NCBI RefSeq assembly: GCF_037975245.1 | Contig: NC_092573.1 | Span: 421,001-485,000, forward strand | Source: Apostichopus japonicus | Lineage: Eukaryota > Echinodermata > Holothuroidea > Aspidochirotida > Stichopodidae | DNA: 64,000 nt | Direction of reading: 5' to 3' | Shown: one piece after another, positions 29,069-41,730 of the stretch | How positions within the stretch are numbered: the stretch's first letter is position 1 | Layout of the letters: every line of letters starts with the position of its first letter | Notes under the pieces: generated by a model | Seen by the model: only the letters and a program-made list of their open reading frames with translations | Told to the model about the DNA's origin: nothing | The model's database searches: none | Made by a program: the position numbers and the translations under genes

Positions 29069-32000
29069 TAGGCCTTTTTGCCCTCACGAACCCTAAACTT
29101 TTCATGGACCCCCTAATAGTCCGCGGCCGATCCAGGTTGAGAAGATCTTTCAACACTATATGTACAGAATCGTCATTATCAAAATTATGTTGTATGAGAA
29201 CAGATTCTGAGAACATGGAGTGCCGAAAGTGCTTATCTTATCTTATTTTACCGTTAGGCTATCTTTTCTTTACATAAAACTTCTAAAAGAGGTTGAGAAG
29301 GAATAAAAAAAAATACTTTGCAATGGTTTTAACTCGGTATTAGAAATAAATGTACCGGAACATTGCATTTTCCTTCTTAACCCCTGTCCCTCTTTATTTT
29401 GATTTTTCTTTCTCGCTTTCATGTCCTGTTGACAAGGCAAACACATACATTTCGCCTTTTTTTCTTCCCCAAAAATGCGAGCCTCGAAGCTTCCCGACTG
29501 TTGTTAAGCCTACGCATTTGTAATTGAATTTGAAGACTACGAGTTTCACTTATTAATGATATGGATTTACATGAAACCGGTAGAAGACACATAACATCAC
29601 ATAACGCCGGGAGCCTTGCTATGAGGTCAAATGAGGTCAACCCAGTATCGTATAGCTTTTTCCCTTACATTCACTTTGACAACTCATAGTTTTGACAACT
29701 GGTAAATGGCTTAAACGTTTATCTCAAAAAGATGAAATGGTTTGTAAAGATTCGTCGGGATGGAAAGGGACATAAAAGAATGAAAAAAACAAAAAATCTC
29801 AACCAGACGTGAGAAGTATTTTTACAATGGCGGTAAATTTACTGCTCTACCAAAAAAAAAATCAAAGCCGCAAAGATGAAACGAAATAAATAACCACAAA
29901 TGGATGGATACTGCAGGCAATATTACGAGGAGAGGGAAACAGTTTCAGTCTTACGGGAACAAGGAGAATCGCTTTATTGGTAGTTTAATGAGGATGCCTG
30001 TAGGAAATCACCAGCATGAGACTTTGTACAAAGATGGACAAACCACGATAATTTGCTGACTAGCGTAAAAAAAGTGCTTCCTCGTTCTTACCTAATTCTT
30101 TCTCCGGCGCATTCTCTTTTCTGGAAGCAACAAATTCCAACTTTTTAAGATTTATTCCACCACTTGAAGGTGACTTCTAATTATCTTAGGCGTCCGACCG
30201 TCTGCTGCCAAAACAGCTGGAGAAAAATAACGGCGTAGGGAAGTTGAACCACTTCAGTTCAGATTCGTCCCACCCTACCATGCACCATCTCCTACACTCA
30301 CCCTACCCCAAACGAAAAAAAAAAACTTTTAATTTGATATTTCGAAACATCATTTGGTTGCACAGTGATAAATTGACCGTATTCGATAAAATGTTCTGCT
30401 CTTTGACAGTTTAATGTGGTTTAAACACTTCTCCCCCCCCCCACCCCTCCCAACCGTTCCCTATTATTTACACCACACTTTCTTGGCCACTTATGCTAGC
30501 AGAAACAGAAAACCAAATCCTGTTAAATACCTTATCGAGAACCAATATTTTCCTGTTGCCTTTGGGCAACCATAAATATTTCACGATGGTTGCAGACGTC
30601 GAAAGTAGTGACGACAATGAAGCTATAGATGGCGGCGTTTGGTGAATAGAGGACGCACTTTCATTAATTTGTCGGTATGCACAATGATGTTACAAGAGGA
30701 TATTGCAATCGGGCAGAGTGACAGCAGGAAAGCTTATTGAAACTATAAGCGGTGTACTTTATGAGTTGTGTTTCCTCAATTGACGTTTCGAATCTGTAAC
30801 TATTACCCGGGCAAATAAACGCTGCATTACTACACCAGCGATACACTGATACCGGTATAGCCCCAAGTCTGTAAAGCCTTCTTGTGTGCCACTGGTTTAG
30901 TTGATTCGGCATAGCGATATATTAACATCATTGTCTGAAATGTTCATGATGTATATAGACAAATACATAAGCCTACGAACCTTAACTTCACGAACACACC
31001 GAAAAAGCAAAACGTAAGAAAGAACTAGTACTCGCAAGGAGGTCTCTGTATTGAAATGATCGTGTCTATTGAACATGCTCATTCCCGCATAAGACTTAAA
31101 AGTAGTCTGTATAGGCCCCAAATTATAGCACGCAATAATTGCTAGAAGTTTTCAAAAAGTACTTTCCTGGAGATCTTTACTCTCCAAATTGTCTCAGACA
31201 TTTCTTTTAGGAACACACAAAATGATTGAATGTCCCAATGAGGAAAATTTCCTCGAAGGATATAATAATAATATTTGAAGAATTTTGACTAAAAGGTGAC
31301 CATATTTAAATATCTAGCACATTTGGGGACATTACAGCATACCTTTAAGTACAACAGATTATGTTTCCAGATACGTTATCTTTCATTCTCTTATGGTAGA
31401 CTGTTGGTTCCAACGTTGAGCCACGTTCAAATGGAAATAGTGCAGCTGTATACAAAGAAAAGCCCCAGAATCATCATTGGCCTTTTTACTAGTACTATAC
31501 CGAGATTGAAAATGTAGCCTGAAATTACTTTTACTGAATAATTTCTACTGACCAAATCAATGATTTGACAGTTGCTCATTGCAACCCTCCCGCTGCTCCT
31601 CGAAATGTAAACGAGTTAAAGAAACTCGGAAAGGAGTATTTTATATATTTTATTCATGTATGTTTTAGTGCATTAAACGTACTGTCGACACTGTTTTTTT
31701 TTTTCTTTTTCAATACATCGGTTTGTCTACAAAAGATACGCCATGTAAGTTTTATTGTATAAACTTTGATTTTGTGTATACTACAAAATAAATTATACCT
31801 TGTTTTCATGTTAATGTCTTGTTTTCATATTTCTTAAATACAAAATTGCCGACCACCCAAGCGAAGTACTTAGATTTTTGTCATTTCACTGTTGTTGAGG
31901 TAACTTGTTTTTAACCATATTAACGGTCAACCTATTTATATAGTCACATTGTACCTTTATAAACGGTTCAACTGGCCTCACACTGGGCGAAACCGAGCCC

Positions 32001-32750
32001 TCTGTTTTCATATCAATGGGGGCAAAATCAAATCATAAAAACTTAGTTTCCACTAACCTTAGGTCTATTAGAAAATGTATAAAACGAGTGTCAAATTTTG
32101 TCTAAAAATTGGCTTTACCTTGGTTGTGTTAAACAAAACCGTCTTGTTTTTCATTCAAGCATGGAACATTTCACAAAATTGGTAGGTAATTAAAGAAGCC
32201 GCAACAACAACAAAAAATTGTGACTCAAGTATGAGTAATGAATCATTTTGGTTTCGATGTTAAACAAAGAGAGGAAAGGAGAGAGATAAAAGAAATTTTA
32301 AAAAAGGAAGTGGCTATTGTTCAGGTTATATTATCGCACATAGTAACATAATTTCCAACACAAAATCGAGAATACCAAATTTAACTATAATTTTTTGGTA
32401 AAATCAAGTACTAATTCCGATGGATAATTGTAAATGATGATATCATAACAGTGTATATGATTCATACTCTTTCTTGACTGCTTGACATTGTTTTGAGTCT
32501 TTGATGTGCAACAGATTACAGATGGATTTACAGTGCAGCATTTCATATAACAGATATTAAATATTTTGACCAAGAAACATCAGCACTGTGTGTTCCGTTG
32601 TTCAGTGATTTTCATCATTCTAATTACAAATAAAATTGGATATGAACTATCAACTATGGTAAAATATCCTGGATTATGTGAAAATAGTCAGTTTGAAAAC
32701 GTCCTGTATTGATTTTTCTTTCATACAAAAGTACCACAAGCAGTGGTTTG
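29069..32750. other. gene-free stretch
   Basis: No supported gene. It contains one copy of a dispersed repeat at 31096-31262, a poly-C run near 30434, and a single reverse-orientation TGACCTC-type motif near 29622-29645 that resembles the tandem array at 40.3 kb. Confidence 0.55.
31096..31262 (+). repeat. dispersed repeat, copy 1 (partner at 62.1 kb)
   Basis: This segment aligns in reverse complement with 62008-62173. Shared blocks include TATAGGCCCCAAATTATAGCA, AAAGTACTTTCCTGGAG and the GAATGTC region. Boundaries are estimated by eye, and the element class is unknown. Confidence 0.7.
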
Positions 32751-32754
32751 TTAA

Positions 32755-33313
32755 AAGAATAGTCCAGGTAAAATTTCGTTTTGATATGTTAGAGAGGAAC
32801 ATAATCTAAGCATTCTGGTGAAATTTGCTTTCAATTCCTATGTACCATTTTTGAGATATTGACAGTTGAAGTTATCTGATATTCTACCAAAAGTGAACAG
32901 TGAAAGCAAACAGGTATGATGTCATAGTTGCACACTGACAAAATAATGTTTTGTGTTTTCTTACTTTTCAGTCTACTGATTTGACCTTGGAATGGATACG
33001 GTTACTAGTTAGTCAAAATGGGATGTGAAGTTTATAAAATACCAATACCTATGGTACATTAACATTATGGATGCATCCAATTGTGGAGTATAAAATCAGA
33101 CGTAAATTTTAAAGGAAAGCAAAATATTATTTATCAGTGTGCAACAATGACGTCACACCTGTATGCTCCAAGTTCACTTTTGGTGCGAAAGTTGGCAACT
33201 TTAACTGTCAATATCTCCAAAACCGTAAATAGGAACTTAATGCAAATTTCACCAGAATGATTAAATTATGTTCCTCTTTAACATATCAAAACGAAATTAC
33301 CTGGACCGTTCTT
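32755..33313. mobile_element. palindromic MITE flanked by TTAA
   Basis: The two ends are long inverted repeats. The left arm runs from 32755 to about 32945. The right arm runs from about 33120 to 33313 and matches it in reverse complement through the motifs GTCCAGGTAA, TTTCGTTTTGATATGTTA, GAGGAACATAAT and CATTCTGGTGAAATTTGC. TTAA borders both ends at 32751-32754 and 33314-33317, the target used by piggyBac-like transposases. The spacer between arms is about 170 bp. There is no coding capacity. The transcript could form a long hairpin. Confidence 0.85.
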
Positions 33314-34042
33314 TTAAATGATGTTGAAATCACTATTACATAATAATGGGGAAAGAGAAAATCCAATGTTGTCCACTCACTAAATTTGAAAATAGCCAGA
33401 ATAACCAGGGTGGGTATGAGAATAAATCTGCCTACCTTCTAAACCATCCTTGAAACTATCCTTGTTTACTTCAGTGCTGTGCAGTTGAAAGACAATGCAT
33501 GATTTACCCTGGCTAAACCCAGTTCCACCATGGCGCTCCAAGGCATGTTGTTTAGCATACCGAAGTTGCAATTATAGCTTACAGCACACCCGAAGTAATG
33601 GTCAGTCCTGTTTCAGAAAAAATAAAGTTGATCATTCGAAATGATACTAAGCAGATTGATCACTTCTCTGAGGTAATTTTTTATTTGAAACTTACAGATC
33701 AGCAAATAAATCAAATCAAATAGCTTTCCGATCCTTTGAAATTGATTTCACGAAGCATGTTTTGTGTTTCGCTGATCACGTTTTCCTCATTCGTTAGTAA
33801 CTATGTACGGACTAGTTCTGCGAAAGTTTATCAGGACTATAGGCCCAACCCACCCACATACGGCAATGTTGGCTAGGATTGTAACTGTATAGCGCCTATA
33901 CACACTTGCTATGTGTAAAATTTGAGTTTTTAGAACAGTGGTTATTAATGTCATATCGTCTTATATCCCCAGTTTCGCAAACAACGCAAATTTTCTTTCA
34001 AGTCAAAGTTTGTTTGCACATCACCTGTCACTACTATTGCAC

Positions 34043-37000
34043 ATGGCTAGCCAGCATAGTGTTTCTGTGGGGGAATGCAGTTTACCAAACAACTACAGTT
34101 TTACTCCAATTGGGTATATTAATTCCTGTTTTAAGACAAAGAATGGAACTCCTCGGCAGCCAACAGTGTGTAGCTTTGCCAAAGCAAGGTTAAAGATTGA
34201 GAAGTCAGTATTTCAACGACCAGATCATTCTTTGGAAGGGCTTCATCAGTTTTCACATGTTTGGTGAGTAAGTGTGGTTAGACATAAGGGGTATTAAGTA
34301 GCAATTAGGCCTGAATAAAGCAGAAAAATAAATTCTTACTGAATGCTTCTTGAAAAAGTTGTAATTGTTACCTCTCAAGTGATTCAAATAAATATGAATA
34401 TAGTGAATGTACCTTGCTATTTTACACATAACAGGGAATAGTTTATCTGGCATGACATCTAGCAAGTTGCTACACAAATGCAAAATGCATTATATGGTTT
34501 TCACAAAGGGCATTCAGTGTTTTACAATACACAAAATTCAATAGCATTAAAAGTTGCTGTAAATACATAAGCTACTCACTGCATAGATACCTATTTGATG
34601 TTTCTTACCTTGAGAATTCTATTTCTAAATTACAGAACTTTATCTGTACAAATGTCAATTAAACAAGGCCACAACACTAAATAGTTGATGTTGCACTTGT
34701 ATGCACCTAAATGATGGGATTAAGTAATGGGTAACAACTAGGGTTATAAGGGTAATTGTCTGTTAGTTGTGCTATTTTTGGCGAGAGGAATTACAGTTAT
34801 TAGTGGGTCTGATTAGAGATGTATTATAGTGTAATATTGTGTCGAGCCCGGCTCCTCCGATAGTAAAACTATATCGGGACTCGCGATAGAAAGGTACTGG
34901 GATATCTTGATGCCGTATTTATGCTTCTTCAGGAGATGTCTCGAACGGAAGAAAACAATGAGTTCACACAAAAAACAAGTTGACGAGATAGGATTTGATT
35001 ATTGATTCGGTATAATTTCTTCTCTGTCGATTCTCTTTACAAATAAAACTAAATTACAATGATTTGACTTGACTTGACTCCGTCAATTACACAATTAAAA
35101 GGAGTGATGAAATAGTAACGAAGCAATGACGAAGCAACGAACTGATCACGGAGTGCTGACGGAGTCCTAAAACTTTCGGCCCCCTTTTACTTTTATACCC
35201 TACTTCTATTAAATTCCCTCTGCGCACAATCAGTAGGCAGCCAATAACCTGACCATCCTGTATTAACTTAACGATATAAAAATAAGTGCGCTGGCACTGA
35301 TCTGCCCTGATTGGTTGGGAGTTTGGAAGTCCATCCCCTTTCTATGGAAACTTCCATACCACGTGAGAGAACCTTCTCGAATGTTCCACAGACATAATGG
35401 AATCTATTTTGGGAAAAGGCCCTGTACCAAGATTCAATAAGATAGTTAAAACTTCTCGTGGGAAAACTGAATCCATGACCTAGATAAATACATAAGAGGC
35501 CTGTAAGGTGTCTCGATGGAGTGTTTCGGTAACATCAAAGAGATGGTATCACTATTTCATAACAATAGTTCTAGTATGTGACTTTAGTAGTGAAAGAAAA
35601 CCATATGATGTGACATTCATAGTGATATGTTACAGCTTCAGGAGAATGAAAACAATCATTGCATTAACATACGTAATTGGTAGAGGTCAAACTTTATATC
35701 AAATTAAAATATTTAGTTTCTTGTTAATTTCAAGAAATGTGGAGAGATAGCACCTTACACATAAGACATTGATCTCATGACATATTGACTACTTTGTAGA
35801 TTAATCATAAAGGGGAACAAAATATATAGTGTTATGAAGTATTAACTTTCAGTCTTTTGTATAAATTTATTGATGAAGGTGTCTCTGTCTCCATTTTTCG
35901 ATGAGGGAAGTTTTGAAGAGTTTGTGTGTGATTCTGGAACAATTAGTTAGTGGTAGTGTATCCAGGGAGTTAGAACAACTCTCTGGTGTAACATGACATG
36001 GAGTCAAGATTTGGTCAATATTGAGATCACACACAAACTCTTCAAAGCTTCCCTCATCGAAAGATGGAGACAGAGACACCAACATGAATAAATTTATACA
36101 ATAGTTGGGGGATACAGTATGTCATTTGTGAAGTACAGTAAGTATAATGGCTTTTTTTGTACATGCTAAGAAAATTTGAGGCTTTGGATAAATTTATATA
36201 GCTATATCTATAACACTACCACATCATGTATATATGGTGTCAACTTCTTTAGTCTTTACATATCATTTCTTTGTAGGCTGATATATGTTTTTCATCAAAA
36301 TGGCAACAAAGCCTTCACAAAAGCAAAAGTGAAACCACCAAGACTGAATGGGCAGAAAACTGGTGTCTTTGCCTGTAGGAGCCCATATAGACCGAATCCT
36401 ATTGGGCTAACTTTAGCGAAACTGGACTCTGTGACAGGTAGTGTTAATAAATAAAGTAATGTTTGATCTTTGTAACTCAGTGCTCTTGGGAGAATGATGA
36501 ATGTGACTTTGAAATTTAAATAGTTGGGCCTTAAGTTTTCCCATATACAGTATTGCTAAAGCAAAAGAGAACATTTGTCCCATCTTCTCAATCTTTTCCT
36601 CAATTTGAAGTCATCACTTTTTAAGGTGTCCCTTACATAACCACAATTTCTGAGGCACTCCTATGTATTTACTATTTTCTACTATTTCTTAAAACATACT
36701 TCACTTTCTTGTTACACTTAATATCATTGTTACACTTTACTTCATACTTACTTTCTTGTTACACTTTATCTCGTTGTAACACTTTACGCTGCCACTTTTT
36801 GTTTTCATAGGAGACACCCTTCATTTGTCTGGAATAGACATTATCGATGGAACACCTGTACTGGATATCAAGCCATACATCCCTGCATATGATATTGTTT
36901 CCTATTCATCGCACCTTAATACCCAGAGCGATGCAAATCAGTTACCGACATCAGATACATTCAGTGAACCAGACTTGGTAAACCAATCACTTTCTTCAAG

Positions 37001-37981
37001 AAGTTGCAAGGACAGAGATTTATCAGATGATATAAACCAGAGGGACAATGGTATTAGGAGTGAGTCTGAGTCAAAAGAGGATGAATTCAGTGAACACTCT
37101 GCTAAGGTTGGAGAGGATGATGACTTAGACCAGACTGATCCTGCTAATCAAGACAAGACACTTCCTGATGGGAGCACGAGTAATGTCAGTCAAGTCTGTG
37201 ACGTTGAACCTTCAGAATGTGAGATAGCCCTTGCTGGTAAAACAGCAGGCACAACAAGAAACACTCAGAAGAGTATTGTAGCTGAACATGACAAACTTAA
37301 GAAAGAGCAGAAAGAGAATTGTAGTCTTCACTGTCAAGTGGATGGCGATATGAATGTCAGAGGTCAACCACCAGCTAATGATGAGAAGCTTAAAAGGGAT
37401 ACAGCGTGTCCAAGTACACTTGTGTCAGAAAGCAATGTCAATGTTGGTGGTTGGGTGACATCACCACCAATCGCTGATCTGAAAGTGAGATTTACACCAG
37501 GAGCTGTCGATGACATGCAGAAATTTCAAGGTTCAAATTCCAGTCAAGGTGGGTCAATTTACATTAACTTTTTAATATTATATGAGAACAATATGAGCAG
37601 ACAGTTCAGTAATTTATTCAAGTTAAGGGGTGACGATGAATGGAAGGGGAATAACCCTTTTTGTTAATTCTTGTTTGGAGTATAGATAAGATCCTTTCCA
37701 ATAAATTAATATGTAACTTACATTGTGTTATCTACTCTGCTGCAGGTTCAAGCAATGACAAGTTTTCGATGGAGTTCTTTAAGGATTGGTCGGAGTTAAA
37801 AGAAGCCATCGCCAGCATTCTCTCTGCTGATCCTAGGTCTACATATCGAAGAAATTCCTGTTCCGACAAGTTGTACTTCTTCCCTCTTGATAATGTACAC
37901 ATCACATGCTGGTTCAGTAACAATTTTGCAGAAGTTCTGAGAGTTCAACCATTATGCGATGCAGACATACCAAAGAAGTGA
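34043..37981 (+). CDS. TRMO: tRNA (adenine(37)-N6)-methyltransferase TRMO
   Basis: Four exons give a 451-residue protein: 34043-34263, 36277-36437, 36811-37548 and 37746-37981, all with GT-AG introns and consistent phase. TRMO uses S-adenosylmethionine to N6-methylate t6A37 of threonine and serine tRNAs. The TsaA-like domain starts near residue 20 (FTPIGYINSCF) and includes KNGTPRQP, the conserved RSPYRPNPIGLT at residues 108-119, and SGIDIIDGTPVLDIKPYIP. Residues about 150-340 are a low-complexity acidic linker encoded by the long third exon. The C-terminal TrmO domain shows ILSADPRSTYRR and HITCWFSNNFAEVLRV. Length and order match vertebrate TRMO (about 440 residues). The start ATG at 34043 is the first in frame; an upstream exon is possible. 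The exon 3 donor could instead be at 37530, which would remove six residues. The gene converges on JTB. Confidence 0.95.
35857..36101. mobile_element. foldback element in TRMO intron 1
   Basis: Arms of about 77 bp, at 35857-35934 and 36024-36101, are inverted copies with only a few mismatches. Both begin TTGTATAAATTTATT and contain TGTCTCTGTCTCCAT and CGATGAGGGAAG. The spacer is about 90 bp. No clear target duplication is visible. The element lies 175 bp upstream of exon 2 and would form a strong hairpin in the pre-mRNA. The class is unknown. Confidence 0.8.
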
Positions 37982-38542
37982 AATTTCTCAACAAACCAAC
38001 TAATCATCTGTTCTTTTCGAACAATCTGGCACTCAAGTGAAGAATTCTACAGCATATTCGTGAAAATTTCCATATCAGTATTTCATCTCTTCATTTGATA
38101 TGTGATAACTTTAAATTTGTGGTAATTACGGCTAGCTATGTTGAAACAACTCCCGGGCATAACAACACGCTTAGCTAAGATTCAGTTAAGTATTGATAGA
38201 TATACTGTAGTTGGGAGCTATGTCATTTGTAAAGTATAGTTAATCAGTCTTTCTCACATACTAAGGAAAATTAAGACTATCATAAAGCACACTATAACAT
38301 CATGTATTTGGTCTAACTTATTGCTAGCTATACCACCCCCCCCAGGGCCCCCACCCTCATCACAAAAAGCAGCTCAAATGTCAATCATTGGGATAAAGTC
38401 CTGTCAGAGAATCTTTAATTAGTACATATGTAAAATTGTTAGTAGAGTTTGTGTACATGATAGATTATTAAGTCACTGGTAGTGTTACCATCTTTTTATT
38501 TATTACTGAATTCTTGCTCTGCCACATTTTGACAATTCATAC

Positions 38543-38548
38543 AATAAA
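38543..38548 (+). promoter_or_regulatory. candidate TRMO polyadenylation signal
   Basis: AATAAA, about 560 bp after the TRMO stop codon, is a plausible signal in this AT-rich 3' region. The true cleavage site is unknown. Confidence 0.4.
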
Positions 38549-38549
38549 T

Positions 38550-41500
38550 CAGTTTACTGTAAAGTTGACAGAATGTGGTATGGCAAACCTGCTGAATATT
38601 TATGATTGATAAAAGCTGAATGAATGTTAAGTGTCTATCTCACAAATCCTTCCCCCTTTTTTTCAAGGAAAACCATCACACAAAAAAAAAAGTTTTGTCC
38701 AGAGTTGACTGTCACTGGTTGATGTAGCTGGTCAGTCACCAGAAAATACTTTTATTCTTTGTAAAAAATTGGAAGAAATAGGAGGACAATGGAAAAAGGG
38801 AAGTGTTGGAATAAAAGAAACTTTCCTGGAATTAATGAAAAAAAGACAGAAAATTCTCTGATTAAACTGGAATAAAATAAATTCATTGTTTCTCTGTTTA
38901 TTATTTTTTTTGTTCTTTTTTTGTGTGTGTGTGTAGTGTGCACAGTACATATTACAAATTAGTGTTAGTTACATCATAGGCCTAGTCTTTCAGCTTTCTG
39001 CAATACCCAATACTGTGAATATTATTGGAAGCACTTTTTTAATTTAATGAATTAAATGACATAGATTGAAGTAAGACCACCTTCAAATGTTATTATTAAT
39101 ACAGTATTTACATGTTAATTTACATTACATAATAATACTAACAATAGGATTCCATGTTGCATAACAGGAATGATTTATATAGTGTTGTAACAAAACTGAC
39201 TCCCAGCACAAACATCAATGGCAGGTTTACCTTTGGCAAATATCAAGTGAAAAACATGTCTGAATAATCAAAATGAGCAGAACTGGTATTGATAATAAAA
39301 CGTTTCAAAAATGTCTGTCAAAATGAATCAGTTTTCTAAATATCCTTGACCGGTCTATCATTTTGAAAGGGAAAAAAAACAACTGTTCATTTACTGTTAA
39401 ACAGGAATGGTTTGACTACAACACAATACCAAATACAATGTAAACTTTTCAAAACTCTTTGGTTCCTTCCAGATTCACTTAAGTTACTAGTACATACCCT
39501 ATGCACTTTTCTTCTCTTCCAAACTTCATAATTATTCTAAAATTACCAGGCAAACTTCAGCCTCAATCCTAATATGCAAATTAGGCTATTATTGGTACCT
39601 CTACTGTGAAGGTATCTTAGGTTTAGGGGTTTAATGTTGATATTTAACAATATTTATTTATTTCTGCTGTGACAGATAGTTTCTGTTCTGGGTATTTTGA
39701 TGGCAAGAGAGAAGATATGCTGCAATCACAACCAGCTACTTACAGCAAACAATGACTAACTTAACCAGTATTGCACTTCAAAACTAAACCACAGGTTTTG
39801 TGATTCCTTGTCATGAAAGAGCCAAGTCAGAACAAGAAAATTGGACTGTTCCAGCACATTTGATCCTTGAAGGTATTATAACACTCACTTGTGGACACCA
39901 ACCATATCACTTATTGTACAATACATAAATCGTGTCCCAAAATTGTCCAATCTTCAGTATAAAGTCTTCCTAAGTGGAATATTTACAGAGTTGCACTGTC
40001 AAGCCAAGGAGTTTTTCTTAACCTCTGATTTAAGCTAATAAATCAATACTGGCACCAAGCCCTTTTGCAACAGTTGTAAAAAAATAATTTAAGCTAAATA
40101 CTCTCGTCATCACAGCTTAAATCATCAATAACATCTTCTTGATCAAACTGAGCAAGAAAAGAGCTAGTTGTGTGAAATGCCTCAACATAGGAGCATCATA
40201 TAGCTACATTTAACTGATGTCATCTTCTTGCCACTGTATGTGGTGCTCACGATTATCTCAGATAAAATATAAATAATTGTAATTGTGTCTGTTGACAAGG
40301 ATTGATCACTGTTGACCTCAAATGACCTTTGATCCCTAACAAAAACAGACAATAACAAGCAAATCCTACTAAAAGGCACTTATATATCAAGTTTGAAATG
40401 ACCCATAGCTAAACTTATTGAGTTAACCTGTTTACAAGCTTTCATACAGTATGTGACTACTGTTGACCTCAAATGACATTTGACCTCCACCAAACACTAC
40501 CAACCATGAACTTATGAACAAACTTCTTCATAAAAAGTATGAAATTGACAAAAGCTGAACTTATTCAGTAAGCATTCATCCAAAACTGGTCTTTGCTGCC
40601 TTCACTGGCAAGATTTTCTTTGAGTTTGCTTGTTTTGCAAGGATTTTAGATTTTGACCACTGTTGACCTCATATGACCTTCGACCTCCACCAAAACTACA
40701 AGGAACCTACTAGAAACCTAGCACTCATTAAGGAGCACCAACCACCCAACTATGTTATTCACCTACACTGCAGTTGTTAAGCTACAATCTTGTGTAGAAG
40801 GTTTTCATATTTTGGCCGATGTTGACCTCATAGGACTTAAGATCTCCATCAATAATGAAAAGCAGCCCAAGAAGTACTTACTGTAAGCCTGGGCATCTAC
40901 TACCGATTTATGAAATTCATACATCCTATACAGGATGAGTTGATTATAAACCAAATCTCTCAGGTAGCAATCAATTCAGGCTTTGATCCTTCGAAACAAT
41001 CCTTAATCTTTTAGATCCAGTCCAGTGGCAGATCCAGGATTTTATAAAGGAGTGGTGTAGCCCTGAGGTCTTTGAAGCCAACTCTCATGTGAGGGTTTCT
41101 CTCCCAGAGGAAAGGAACAGTCAGTGTAAACGTCAAATGGTGCATTCTGAAGCAAATTTTGACCATAAATTAGATTTGTAATTATAGCTCTAAACATAAG
41201 GTTGTGCTAATATTAAACTACTTTTAAATTTTTGTGTGAGACTACATTCCTGATTAACGATCATTTCCGTCATAAATATTCATTTGTGTAATGTCATGCA
41301 GGACTATCAATATTCATGACTATTCATCTTCTCTAGGACTTCACAATGCCATCCCATCTGGTAAACTTGAGACTAGTATCCATACCAACTCCAGAGACCT
41401 TCATACCTTCAGTAAACAGTGCAAGGCATGCATGCTTTCTTCATGAATAGCAATATAATGTACACATGTGCAACTACTCTGACATCTATCCCAAAGCCTG

Positions 41501-41730
41501 TGTACAGTAGTACTACTACTCTCCATCACAGATGTATACAATGGCCCTCACCATACTTCACAGGTGGTCACTGTCACATCTGGAACACTTCCTCCTTTCT
41601 GTAGATTTACGATACAAACTGCTTTAACACAGATCCCTTTCCACAAGAAGACACTTTCAGTGGTTTGTACTCCAAAGCAGCGATGTATCCTCAGATGATA
41701 AACCCCCAAGCTAGAAACTGGAGTATTGCA
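38550..41730. other. TRMO-JTB convergent intergenic region
   Basis: No gene is recognised between the two convergent 3' ends. The stretch holds the degenerate tandem TGACCTC repeat at about 40300-40870 and otherwise AT-rich DNA that probably includes the JTB 3' untranslated region. Confidence 0.6.
40300..40870 (+). repeat. degenerate tandem repeat with GTTGACCTCAAATGACCT core
   Basis: The core GTTGACCTCAWATGACCTT recurs at about 40311, 40462, 40662 and 40821, giving spacings of about 151, 200 and 159 bp. A following (A)CCTCCA(C/T)CA block is shared by the last three units. Units are diverged, so this is an old tandem array of roughly 150-200 bp monomers. Each core carries two or more TGACCT half-sites. 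Confidence 0.75.

Noticed and set aside
33380-33571. Minus-strand frame of 63 codons ending near a GTAGGC donor-like site, upstream of TRMO
   Set aside because: It could be an exon of a divergent gene but shows no family motif and no partner exons.
34843-35500. Block starting TGTCGAGCCCGG with a short hairpin and a TATACC stretch, resembling a solo LTR in TRMO intron 1
   Set aside because: I could not find matching ends, a target duplication or a second copy in the window.
40300-40870. CRISPR-like array of repeats
   Set aside because: Units are diverged, unevenly spaced at 150-200 bp and lie in a eukaryotic genome.
41033-41110. CAGTGGCAGATCCAGG, a hAT-like terminus
   Set aside because: No matching opposite end or target duplication was found downstream.
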